DNA of 11,755 nt from Puniceicoccales bacterium (GCA_031289285.1 JAITPT010000047.1:1-11755); one strand, 5' to 3'; numbered from the stretch's first letter, positions 1 through 6,383 are shown. The notes: generated by a model from the sequence alone, not told the origin. Numbers and translations: made by a program.

Positions 1-135
1 CGCTTTAAGCGTCGAGCCATGCACTTCAAGATGCCCTCGAAGTTCACGCGCTCGCATACCGTCCGGGCCGGGCGCACCGTTGTTGCGTTCAACGCACTCA
101 AGCGCACTTTCCCAGACGAACCGACTTGTCATTAA
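1..135 (+). CDS. C-terminal fragment of an unrecognised protein
   Basis: The first frame is open from base 1 to a TAA at 133-135, giving 44 residues that begin RFKRRAMHFKMPSKF and end FPDEPTCH. The piece is rich in Lys, Arg and His with no membrane segment, so it could be a nucleic-acid-binding C-terminus, but I do not recognise the family. The start lies outside the window. The next 577 bases hold no convincing gene and may be mobile-element debris, so a transposase or intron-protein tail is possible but not shown. The frame could also be open by chance, since 44 codons is short. Confidence 0.35.
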   Translation, partial: RFKRRAMHFKMPSKFTRSHTVRAGRTVVAFNALKRTFPDEPTCH

Positions 136-712
136 CTCCATTAACTTGGAGGTGTCTTGCCCTTCAAAGAGAACGTGCCAATCGGGTGTCCCCGCTTGCT
201 CCGGCTTGTCGCGCTTCACGCATGGGCCTTCGCAATTCGTTGGCGACGGCGACGCCGCAACGACGGTTGGGGGCGGGACTGGCGTCCCTCCCGCGACAGT
301 TTTCTCCATAGACTTCCTCCTGATACCTTCGGCCCTTTGCTCCATCTGGGTTTCCCAGACTTCAACGCTACTACGGCCTCTGCTGACTTCCCCGCGGCTC
401 TCACCGCGTGGATCTCCTTGGGTAAGACCAAGAACCTTGACTCCGTGCCGCCCGTCTCTACTCAACGCGCATTGATGGATATTGGACTTCGTGTTTGCTA
501 GCACACTCGTCTCGCGCGCCCAGCCTCGCTGACGGTTCGTGTTCCTGCGGTCGGAACCATGCCTGCGGCTTCTTTCAGCCATGCCCTCGCGAGCACCGCC
601 TTGCCGTTTAGCTTCAGTTGCCTCCATCGGCTCTGTTTCAGTTTCACGTTTCATTGGTTTGTTCGGTTACTTTCCTGTTCTTCGGTTTATTTGGTCATGC
701 CAAGCACACTAG
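136..712. other. Gene-free stretch, possible mobile-element remnant
   Basis: No frame here shows a recognisable protein. Short open frames overlap on the plus strand (for example up to 475 and 501) and none has a family motif. The stretch around 345-480, with the wording CTTCAACGCTACTACGGCC, resembles from memory non-coding sequence that recurs near insertion elements or group II introns in unrelated bacteria. I could not confirm this, and I see no terminal inverted repeats or target duplication. Confidence 0.3.
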
Positions 713-921
713 CACGGGGTTTTAACCCCGTGTCCGTGCCACCCCCACCCCCGCGTCCCGTAGGGACGCAACATTGGCAAAACAAACCGGTGATTTTAGC
801 CCCTTGGGGGCGCAACCTCACCGTGCCTCACGCGATGCACCCCGCCACAAAACCACCGTTGTTGCGTCCCTACGGGACGCTGTGATTGGGGGTGAACCTA
901 TCACGGGGTTAAAACCCCGTG
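713..921. repeat. Mirrored set of four short palindromes
   Basis: Two palindrome types occur in mirror order. CACGGGGTTTTAACCCCGTG at 713-732 (9-bp arms) reappears as its exact reverse complement at 902-921. GCGTCCCGTAGGGACGC at 753-769 (7-bp arms, GTA loop) reappears inverted, with a TAC loop, at 864-880. The matching flanks are inverted too: AG before the first palindrome matches CT after 921, and AACA after 769 matches TGTT before 864. The whole is type 1, type 2, spacer, inverted type 2, inverted type 1. The spacer holds another GC-rich near-palindrome (AGCCCCTTGGGGGC, 798-811). This resembles bacterial REP/BIME clusters. No REP-type transposase gene is in the window. Confidence 0.8.
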
Positions 922-926
922 CTACC

Positions 927-1180
927 GACATCCCGTCCCTACGGGACGGTGCGACTGACATCCCGTCTTTACGGGACGCCGCCGCCACCGGACATCCCGT
1001 CCCGATGGAACGGTGCGACACCGGACATCCCGTCCTTACGGGACGGTGCGACACCGGACATCCCGTCCCCACGGGACGCCGCCGTCACACCGGACATCCC
1101 GTCCTTACGGAACGGTGCGACACCGGACATCCCGTCCTTACGGGACGCCGCCACACCGACATCCCGTCCCGTAGGGACGA
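927..1180. repeat. Array of eight ~33-bp palindromic units
   Basis: GACATCCCGTC starts at 927, 957, 991, 1024, 1057, 1093, 1126 and 1158, so unit lengths are 30, 34, 33, 33, 36, 33 and 32 bases. Each unit has a palindromic core such as CCGTCCCTACGGGACGG (933-949), then a linker, mostly GTGCGACACCG or GCCGCCACACCG. Some cores are degraded, as at 997-1013. The last core (1164-1178) has the loop in the opposite sense, GTA instead of TAC, as in the 753-769 copy. The near-multiple-of-three period keeps several frames open through the array by accident. It ends about 100 bp before nuoJ, so it may lie in the nuoJ leader or promoter region. Confidence 0.85.
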
Positions 1181-1286
1181 CGATAGTTTGGCTTTTAACG
1201 ACGCCCCCCCCTCTGTGCCGACGGGCGGGCGGCGGGTGGTTATTTTCACGTTTCCCAAGGCGGGGGTTCGGGGTAGGGTCGGGGAA

Positions 1287-2033
1287 ATGCAGGAGTCACT
1301 TTTTTATGTCTTCGCCGCTTTGACACTGGCGTCCGCGCTTGGGGTTGTCGCCTGCCGGAACCCCGTGAATAGCACGTTTGCCATGATTCTCGCACTGGCA
1401 GGCGTCGCCGCTAATTTTTTTCTGCTCGAAGCACCCTTTCTCGGAACACTGCTGCTGTTCGTGTATGCAGGCACAGTGCTGGTGCTGTTCCTGTTCGTCA
1501 TCATGCTGCTCGACACGGAGCGCGAGAGGCGGAGGGCAGTGACGTGGCACAAATTGGCAGCAGGCACAGTGTTGCTGGCAGCAATCGGCGGCGCGGGCTT
1601 GTGGCTGGTGTTCGGCACAGGACATTTGCCAGCAGGTGCGACGGCGACGACGGCAGCGACGACGGCAGCGAAAAAATCCGGCGCGGAAAAAACGTTTGCC
1701 GCAGAGGGGTCGCCGCCACTTGCCGCACCAACGGGAGCAACGGGCACGTATGCCACAGGCGCGAAAGCCTACGGGAAATTGCTTTTCACAAAATACATGC
1801 TGCCTGTGCAAATGACGGGGTTTCTGCTGCTCGCCGCAATGGTGGGCGTAGTCGTCGTGAGCAAACGGAAACGCGCCGCAGTTGACACGGGCGCAACAGC
1901 GGAAGACGCCGCGACACCGACAGCTGCGCCGACCCCGCCGCCGAACTCCGAACATCCGTCACCCTCCACATCCGCCACCACATCCGCCTCCACATCCGCC
2001 ACCACGCCCGCCGCGCCACCCGCTGCTAGCTGA
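1287..2033 (+). CDS. nuoJ: NADH-quinone oxidoreductase subunit J
   Basis: NuoJ is a membrane subunit of proton-pumping respiratory complex I, next to the quinone/first-channel region. The start at MQESLFYVFAALTL is chosen because it gives the usual NuoJ N-terminus. The same frame runs on upstream to 774 but crosses the palindromic repeats. The product is 248 residues against about 165-200 usually. Hydrophobic spans lie near 4-22, 29-48, 52-76, 90-110 and 173-192. The conserved stretch FLGTLLLFVYAGTVLVLFLF (51-70) is the hallmark TM3 region. The extra length is an Ala/Thr/Gly-rich loop (112-160) and a Pro/Ala/Ser/Thr-rich tail (197-248), probably disordered. nuoK starts 61 bases after the stop. 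There is no clear Shine-Dalgarno sequence. Confidence 0.93.
   Translation: MQESLFYVFAALTLASALGVVACRNPVNSTFAMILALAGVAANFFLLEAPFLGTLLLFVYAGTVLVLFLFVIMLLDTERERRRAVTWHKLAAGTVLLAAIGGAGLWLVFGTGHLPAGATATTAATTAAKKSGAEKTFAAEGSPPLAAPTGATGTYATGAKAYGKLLFTKYMLPVQMTGFLLLAAMVGVVVVSKRKRAAVDTGATAEDAATPTAAPTPPPNSEHPSPSTSATTSASTSATTPAAPPAAS
1967..2014 (+). repeat. 12-bp tandem repeat in the nuoJ tail
   Basis: CACATCCGCCAC repeats at 1967, 1979 (CACATCCGCCTC) and 1991, with a degenerate fourth copy at 2003. It encodes the Thr/Ser/Ala-rich tail of NuoJ. Because the period is divisible by three, copy-number change would alter tail length without breaking the frame. Confidence 0.8.
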
Positions 2034-2094
2034 CCGCTCCGCGCCGCGCTCTTTTTTTTCCGCCGCCCTTCCACTTTTTCCTTTCCCAAAAAAC

Positions 2095-2400
2095 ATGCCT
2101 GTCTCACCACATCATTTTCTCGCGCTTGCTGCGTTGCTGTTTGCAACGGGGACGGCGGGTGCGCTGCTGCGCCGCAACATCCTCGTCATCTACATGAGCC
2201 TCGAGTTGATGCTTGCCGCCGCTGCGCTGGCGTTTGTCGCCGTCGCTCGCGCCAATAACTCGATGGACGCCGCCGTGCTCGTCTTCTTTGTCGTCGCTGT
2301 CGCAGCCGCCGAGTTGGCTGTCGGGCTGGCGCTTGTTGTGGCGTTGTTCCGCAAACGCGAGTCGGCGAGTGCCGCCGAGCTTGCCACGCTGAAACACTGA
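2095..2400 (+). CDS. nuoK: NADH-quinone oxidoreductase subunit K
   Basis: NuoK is a small three-helix subunit of complex I, related to MrpC, that sits between NuoJ/A and the antiporter-like subunits. The product has 101 residues, matching the family's ~100. The start at MPVSPHHFLALAAL gives the standard length; the frame is open further upstream but overlaps nuoJ. Three membrane spans lie near 7-25, 29-50 and 60-84. Both membrane-embedded carboxylates essential in E. coli (Glu36, Glu72) are kept as Glu37 in MSLELML and Glu73 in AAELAVGLAL. The gene lies between nuoJ and nuoL in the usual order. The leader is pyrimidine-rich then A-rich, without a Shine-Dalgarno motif. Confidence 0.95.
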   Translation: MPVSPHHFLALAALLFATGTAGALLRRNILVIYMSLELMLAAAALAFVAVARANNSMDAAVLVFFVVAVAAAELAVGLALVVALFRKRESASAAELATLKH

Positions 2401-2464
2401 GCCGCCGCGCCCACCATCGTTTTTCACTCACCACCGTCAACCGCCGCCTTTGCGTTTTCCAACC

Positions 2465-4531
2465 ATGCCCTTCCCGTTTTCGCCGGAACATTTGCTCTGG
2501 GTCTTGCTGCTCACGCCGCTTGCCGCCGCCGTGTTGTCAGCCGCGTTTTTGCGCCGGAGCCGCTGGGGTGCGCCGGTGTTGTCGCTTGCCGCCGCAGCCG
2601 TCGTGCTCGTCGCAAGCGTGGCGTTGCTGTTTTCGCTCGACGCGGCGGCACCGCTGTTACGGGTCTCTTACCCGTGGTTGGCGTTGGGCACGTTTCGGGC
2701 GGACATCGGTTTTTTGATAGACGCCAACGCGGCGACGTTGTTGTTCACGGTGTCGTTTGTCGCCTTTTGGGTGCAAATCCACAGCGTCGGCCAGACACGC
2801 GGTGACCCTGCGCGGGGGCGTTTTTTCGCGGGGCTGTCGCTGTTCTTGTTTTCGATTTTGGGCCTCATCGTCGCCGATAATCTTTACATGGTGTTTGTGT
2901 TTTGGGAACTGGTCGGGTTCAGCACTTACCTGCTCCTCGCGCACGATTTTGAAAAAGTGGCTGCGGTGGCGGCGTCGAAAAAAACATTCATCGTGAACCG
3001 CGTTGGCAGTCTCGGTTTTCTGGTGGGCATCGTGCTGTGCCAACAGTTTTACGGGACGGTGGGAATCGAGGCCTTGGCGACGGCGGTGGGCAGCGGCGGC
3101 GCAGACGGCGGCGTGGCGGTGAAGAGCACGTTGGTGGCGGCGTTGCTGGTGTGCGGCTTTGTCGGCAAATCGGCGCAGTTCCCGCTGCACGTTTGGCTGC
3201 CGGAGGCGATGTCGGGGACGACGCCGGTCGCGGCACTTGTCCATACGGCGATGATGGCGTCGGCGGGCGTGTATTTTATGGTGCGGGTGTTTTTCCTGCT
3301 GACGCCGCCGGTGCTCTGCGTGTTGCTCTGGGGCTGCGCGGCGATGGCGGCGACGGCGGCGTTTTGCGCGCTTGGGCAGACGGACATCAAGCGGAGTCTG
3401 GCGTATTCGGTGCTGTCGCAACTCGGTCTCATGGGCGCAGCGATTGGGCTGGGTTTGCCGGAGGTCGCGCTGCTGCATTTGACGATACATACGTTTATCA
3501 ACGCTGCGTTGTTTTTGTGCGCTGGCTCGGTCATCCAAGCCTGCGGGGGCGAGCAAGACATGGTGCGCATGGGCGGTTTGCAGAGGCGGATGCCCGTGAC
3601 ATCTGTGGCGTTTTTGTTAGCGGGGGGTTCGCTGTGCGCGTTTCCGGGGGTCGTGGGCTGGTTTTCCAGAGACGCGATTTTGGCAGGCGCGATGCTGCGC
3701 GGCGAATGGGGCGCGGTGGTGTTGCTGGCAGCAGCGGCCTTGGGCATGGCTCTGTGTGTCGGGCGGATGTGGCAGCTTGTGTTTCTCGGCAGCGGCCCGC
3801 ATTTCGAGACGGACAGCGTGCGAGGCTGGCGGAAGTTTTGGAAATTTTGGCGCATCATGCGGACTGGGCGGGCAAACAGCACAGCGGCGGCGGGCGCTAC
3901 GGAGCGCAATCTTTGGATGTCCGCGCCGATGATAGTGCTCGGCATCTTTGCGGTCGGCGGCTCGATAGCACTCGGCGGCGAAAATGCCAGCTGGCTTGAC
4001 GGGAAGATGACCGGCCTGTTTCCGTCAGCGGCGACCTTGCCGCTACACCAAGTGCAGGGCGAAATCCACAGCCGTCTTGTGGAGTTGAGCGCGGGCGCGG
4101 GCGCGGGCACGGGCGCGGGTATGGGTATGGGCGCGGGTATGGAGCTTATGTTTGTTGGGGTGTTTTTTGCGGTAGGTTTCGTGGTGTGCCTCGGCGGCTT
4201 GCTGGGGGCGGTTTGGTTCTACCGCAAAACGGTGGGCGGCGACACCCTGCGCGAGCGTTTCCCGCGTGTCTATGCGCTGCTGGGGCGACGCTGGGTGGAC
4301 GGCGTCTATGATGCTTGGATTGCGAAGGTGCAGCAGCCTTTTGCCAACATGGTCGGCTTTTTCGACACGCTGCTGATTAACGGGCTGGCGGTGCGCGGTG
4401 TCGGCGCGGGCATCCCCGGGCTGCTGGGGCTGGCGTGCCGGCGTCTGGCGCAGACGGGCAGTTTGCAGTGGTATTTGGCCTGGATGGTGCTGGGCACCGC
4501 AGCTTGCGCAGCAGTGATGTTGCTGTGGTGA
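2465..4531 (+). CDS. nuoL: NADH-quinone oxidoreductase subunit L
   Basis: NuoL is the distal antiporter-like proton channel of complex I, with the long lateral helix. The product has 688 residues (E. coli 613). The ATG giving MPFPFSPEHLLW is preferred over an in-frame TTG 15 bases earlier. Conserved positions present are Glu148 (FWELVG), Lys235 (GKSAQFPLHVWLPEAM), His260, His338, His342 and Asp403. Two usual lysines are changed: Asn346 (HTFIN) aligns with E. coli Lys342, and Arg402 (FSRD) with Lys399. A Gly/Ala/Met repeat (543-559) lies before the last helices; the amphipathic segment near 585-650 fits the lateral helix region. No nuoM or nuoN follows; the next gene is a tRNA. Confidence 0.95.
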   Translation: MPFPFSPEHLLWVLLLTPLAAAVLSAAFLRRSRWGAPVLSLAAAAVVLVASVALLFSLDAAAPLLRVSYPWLALGTFRADIGFLIDANAATLLFTVSFVAFWVQIHSVGQTRGDPARGRFFAGLSLFLFSILGLIVADNLYMVFVFWELVGFSTYLLLAHDFEKVAAVAASKKTFIVNRVGSLGFLVGIVLCQQFYGTVGIEALATAVGSGGADGGVAVKSTLVAALLVCGFVGKSAQFPLHVWLPEAMSGTTPVAALVHTAMMASAGVYFMVRVFFLLTPPVLCVLLWGCAAMAATAAFCALGQTDIKRSLAYSVLSQLGLMGAAIGLGLPEVALLHLTIHTFINAALFLCAGSVIQACGGEQDMVRMGGLQRRMPVTSVAFLLAGGSLCAFPGVVGWFSRDAILAGAMLRGEWGAVVLLAAAALGMALCVGRMWQLVFLGSGPHFETDSVRGWRKFWKFWRIMRTGRANSTAAAGATERNLWMSAPMIVLGIFAVGGSIALGGENASWLDGKMTGLFPSAATLPLHQVQGEIHSRLVELSAGAGAGTGAGMGMGAGMELMFVGVFFAVGFVVCLGGLLGAVWFYRKTVGGDTLRERFPRVYALLGRRWVDGVYDAWIAKVQQPFANMVGFFDTLLINGLAVRGVGAGIPGLLGLACRRLAQTGSLQWYLAWMVLGTAACAAVMLLW
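4091..4141 (+). repeat. GCGGGC-type microsatellite inside nuoL
   Basis: A run of six-base GCGGGC-like units, varying to GGTATG, encodes alternating Ala/Gly then Gly/Met at residues 543-559 of NuoL. Slippage by whole units would keep the frame. The segment lies in a poorly conserved loop, so length variation is probably tolerated. Confidence 0.75.
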
Positions 4532-4635
4532 GGAAGCAGACGGCGCAGCGGGAGGGACAGCAGTGGTGGTGGGAAAAAATGCTTGTGTTTTGGGGAGTGG
4601 GTCGGGCAAATTGCGGCTTCGTTTTTTGGCAAAAG

Positions 4636-4711
4636 GGGAGTGTAGCTCAGTGGATAGAGCAGCGGTTTTCTAAACCGTTGGCCGCGGGTTCGAGTCCCGC
4701 CTCTCCCGCCA
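4636..4711 (+). tRNA. tRNA-Arg (anticodon TCT)
   Basis: A full cloverleaf can be folded by eye. The acceptor GGGAGTG pairs with CTCTCCC, with one T-T mismatch at the sixth pair. The D stem is GCTC/GAGC. The anticodon stem GCGGT/ACCGT closes the loop TTTCTAA, whose anticodon TCT reads AGA. The T arm is GCGGG-TTCGAGT-CCCGC. Discriminator G is followed by an encoded CCA. It lies about 100 bases after nuoL and 48 bases before the preferred higB start. tRNA 3' ends are common integration targets, but I found no second copy of its 3' end in the window. Confidence 0.97.
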
Positions 4712-4743
4712 GCCGAAAAAAACATTTACGTCATGCGTAAAAA

Positions 4744-4758
4744 TCGCTTTCGTAGCGA
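4744..4758 (+). promoter_or_regulatory. Small palindrome just before higB
   Basis: TCGCTTTCGTAGCGA has 5-bp arms around TTCGT and ends one base before the preferred higB start codon. Operators of HigA-type repressors are often short palindromes near the operon start, so an operator or a start-codon-proximal hairpin is possible. It could equally be another of the short palindromic repeats common in this genome. Confidence 0.35.
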
Positions 4759-4759
4759 C

Positions 4760-5044
4760 ATGATTGAAAGTTTCGCCTGCAAGGAGACGGAAGCCCTTTG
4801 GGCGAGGAGACGCAGCCGTGTTGACTCGACCATAGCTGCCCGTGCTTTCGACAAGCTGATGCTTTTGAACTATGCGGCAGACATTGAGTTTTTGCGGTTT
4901 CCTCCAAGTCACCATCTCGAAAAACTCACAGGCAACCGCGCCGGACAATACAGCATCCGCATCAACCAACGTTGGCGGCTATGCTTCACATGGGACGCCA
5001 CCGCTGCCAGCGCCAGTAACGTTGAAATCACCGACTACCACTAA
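4760..5044 (+). CDS. higB: HigB-type toxin, RelE/ParE superfamily
   Basis: HigB toxins are small RNases that cut mRNA on the ribosome. The start giving MIESFACKETEALW is chosen because family members usually begin MI-x-SF; an ATG 27 bases upstream (4733) would add nine residues. The product has 94 residues, close to the usual ~92. The family signature is clear in the C-terminal half: DIEFLRFPPSHHLEKLTGNR, then AGQYSIRINQRWRLCFTWD, then VEITDYH at the end. The antitoxin gene higA follows after 17 bases, in the toxin-first order typical of higBA. Acting alone the toxin would be growth-inhibiting; the antitoxin keeps it silent. Confidence 0.92.
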   Translation: MIESFACKETEALWARRRSRVDSTIAARAFDKLMLLNYAADIEFLRFPPSHHLEKLTGNRAGQYSIRINQRWRLCFTWDATAASASNVEITDYH

Positions 5045-5061
5045 CCACAAAACGAACGAAC

Positions 5062-5391
5062 ATGACACAGACACATCGCATCATTCCCACGCACCCTGGC
5101 ATCGTGCTCTGGACGGAGTTTTTGCAGCCTTACGGCATCACCCGTTCTGAAATCGCTGCCGCCACGGGCATCCCGAATAGCCGCCTGACCGAGATTTTTT
5201 CCGGCAGACGTTCAATCAGTGCTGGCACCGCAATCCGCATTGGCAAATTTTTGAATCTCAATCCGCAAAGTTTCATCAACTTGCAAACAGGCTATGACCG
5301 TATCATGGCGGAGATTGAGTTTGAAGACCAACGCCCGCCTGTGCGCATCACACCAAGTCCGAAAGTTTTCGCGCATTTGGCCGCCGCGTGA
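5062..5391 (+). CDS. higA: HigA-type antitoxin, XRE-family DNA-binding protein
   Basis: HigA binds and neutralises HigB and represses the shared promoter. The product has 109 residues, in the family range. It opens with MTQTHRIIPTHPGIVLWTEFL, the usual HigA/VapI leader (HPG-x-x-L). A helix-turn-helix spans about residues 27-50 (TRSEIAAATGIP, then SRLTEIFSGRRSIS), followed by the typical TAIRIGKFLNLNPQSFINLQ. The C-terminal tail (84-109) is not recognised. It is co-directional with higB at 17 bases' spacing, so the two are almost certainly one operon. The leader AACGAACGAAC lacks a Shine-Dalgarno motif. Confidence 0.93.
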   Translation: MTQTHRIIPTHPGIVLWTEFLQPYGITRSEIAAATGIPNSRLTEIFSGRRSISAGTAIRIGKFLNLNPQSFINLQTGYDRIMAEIEFEDQRPPVRITPSPKVFAHLAAA

Positions 5392-5448
5392 TTACGGCAA
5401 ACCTCAAAAGGTTCCTCGCGACCGTGAGTGGAAACTCGGACGCCGACA

Positions 5449-5615
5449 GCCCCGCATGGGCGAGATGATAGGGTTGTCGGATGGTGGCGGTGCTTTCCGC
5501 TGCAATCTCACCCTTGCTCATGCGGGGTGTGGGGCGAAGGAAAGTTTGCGCAAGCTGCATTGAGGTCAAGTGAAAAAAATGGCTGCCTTTTAATTCATTA
5601 ATTCGTGGGCGACAA
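5449..5615. repeat. Structured tandem repeat, copy 1
   Basis: First of two direct copies, offset 171 bases. It begins GCCCCGCATGGGCGAGATGA and ends GGCGACAA. CCCCGCATG (5450-5458) pairs with CATGCGGGG (5519-5527), enclosing a loop with a smaller hairpin GCGG/CCGC. The downstream half holds TTGCGCAA and a poly-A run. It differs from copy 2 by about seven substitutions and an extra 8 bases near 5594-5605 (ATTCATTA-like duplication). No protein family is recognisable. It may be a MITE-like or REP-like element, or a structured RNA. Confidence 0.85.
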
Positions 5616-5619
5616 CAAG

Positions 5620-5778
5620 GCCCCGCATGGGCGAGATGATAGTGTTGCCGGATGGTGGCGGTGCTTTCCGCTGCAATCCCACCCTTGCTCATGCGGGGTG
5701 TGGGGCGATGGGAAGTTTGCGCAAGCTGCATTGAGGTCAAGTGAAAAAAAAGGCTGCCTTTTAATTCGTTGGCGACAA
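5620..5778. repeat. Structured tandem repeat, copy 2
   Basis: Second direct copy, 159 bases, with the same fold: CCCCGCATG (5621-5629) pairs with CATGCGGGG (5690-5698). The stem arms match copy 1 exactly, while most base changes lie in the loop and tail. That would fit a conserved structure, though the copies are too few to prove it. Confidence 0.85.
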
Positions 5779-6039
5779 ATCGGCCAAATACTGGCCGTGT
5801 CGCAAGTGCATGATTTATCGCATATTTGAGAAGCGGATACTCACTCCACCCTCCTGCTCCACCTGCCCCTTTCCGAATAATTTACCAGACTAAAGATTTT
5901 GTCGGGGCACCCGATAATCTCGCCCCATGCGGGGCTTTGTGTGAGAGGGCGACCTTTTCCGGAGGTTTCGCTGCGCTACACCTCCGGTTATGCACATCCC
6001 GCCCCATGCGGGGCTATTAGGGCTGTCCTCGCCCTCATA
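5779..6039. repeat. Gene-free stretch with short palindromes
   Basis: No gene is seen. GCCCCATGCGGGGC occurs at 5922-5935 and again at 6001-6014, in both cases preceded by C and followed by T. Between them is a hairpin with CCGGAGGT (5959-5966) pairing ACCTCCGG (5980-5987) around TTCGCTGCGCT-like loop sequence. The ATGCGGGG core is shared with the stem arms of the tandem repeats at 5449-5778, so these palindromes and the larger units may be related. Confidence 0.7.
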
Positions 6040-6084
6040 TTAACCTAAAAACGGCAGTTAATGCGGGCGGTTTAGGATTAACTG
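6040..6084. terminator. Two overlapping alternative hairpins
   Basis: CAGTTAAT (6055-6062) can pair with ATTAACTG (6077-6084) around a 14-base loop; on the plus strand this stem is followed by TCTTTTTGG. Alternatively TTAACCTAAA (6040-6049) can pair with TTTAGGATTAA (6071-6081, one bulge). The stems share bases and exclude each other. The site lies just past the stop of the minus-strand RelB-like gene. A terminator is possible but the stems are AT-rich and weak. Confidence 0.3.
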
Positions 6085-6094
6085 TCTTTTTGGT

Positions 6095-6319
6095 TCAAAT
6101 CTGTATGCCCAATTCACGCTTCACCTCCTCTGGGGTGTATAATCGGGATTCGCCGCGCCGCAATGCGGCAAGCCGTTCCTCGGCAATGCGAACATCTTCG
6201 AGGTCTTCCAGCAATTCGAGGAAGCGTCGCCGCGCCCAAGTGGCAGGCGAGACACGCGATTTCTTGGCAAATTCAACGACCGCCTTTTCGGCGAGTTCTG
6301 GGAGTTCGAGCGCAATCAT
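6095..6319 (-). CDS. Solitary RelB-like antitoxin (small, ribbon-helix-helix type)
   Basis: The product is 74 residues from the ATG giving MIALELPELAEKAVVEFAKK, the usual opening of RelB-family antitoxins: a short beta strand, then a helix. It continues LLEDLEDVRIAEERLAALRRGESR and ends LYTPEEVKRELGIQI, matching the family's toxin-wrapping half (LEDxxxAExRL, then a hydrophobic EEV helix). A TTG at 6355, preceded by GGAG at good spacing, would add 12 residues and is a real alternative. Normally a RelE/ParE toxin gene follows at once; here the following sequence holds only palindromes. It is therefore an orphan or the survivor of a decayed pair. hicB ends 64 bases upstream on the same strand. 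Confidence 0.75.
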   Translation of the reverse strand: MIALELPELAEKAVVEFAKKSRVSPATWARRRFLELLEDLEDVRIAEERLAALRRGESRLYTPEEVKRELGIQI

Positions 6320-6383
6320 GCCGCCGCAAGGAAACGCGCCGTCGCGTTTTTGCAACGCGAAAAACTCCGCGCCCGCCGCACAC

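Noticed and set aside
927..1180. CRISPR array
   Set aside because: The repeats are degenerate, the linkers are also repeated instead of unique, the cores are only about 17 bases, and no cas gene is present.
774..1286. Extension of the nuoJ frame upstream by 171 codons
   Set aside because: It runs through the palindromic array, has repeated Pro/Arg-rich peptide, and no NuoJ has such an N-terminus. The near-33-bp period explains the open frame.
1296..1955. Long minus-strand frame opposite nuoJ
   Set aside because: Cys/Arg/His-rich shadow of nuoJ with no family motif.
3037..3999. Long frame inside nuoL (plus strand, other frame)
   Set aside because: Gly/Arg-rich shadow typical of GC-rich DNA; nuoL is clearly the real gene.
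4435..4740. Frame across the nuoL end and the tRNA
   Set aside because: It passes through the tRNA gene and has no family match.
5348..5740. Minus-strand frame through the tandem repeats, with a repeated peptide LTSMQLAQTF
   Set aside because: The 171-base offset is divisible by three, so the frame stays open by chance; the conserved features are stem arms, and the frame overlaps higA's end.
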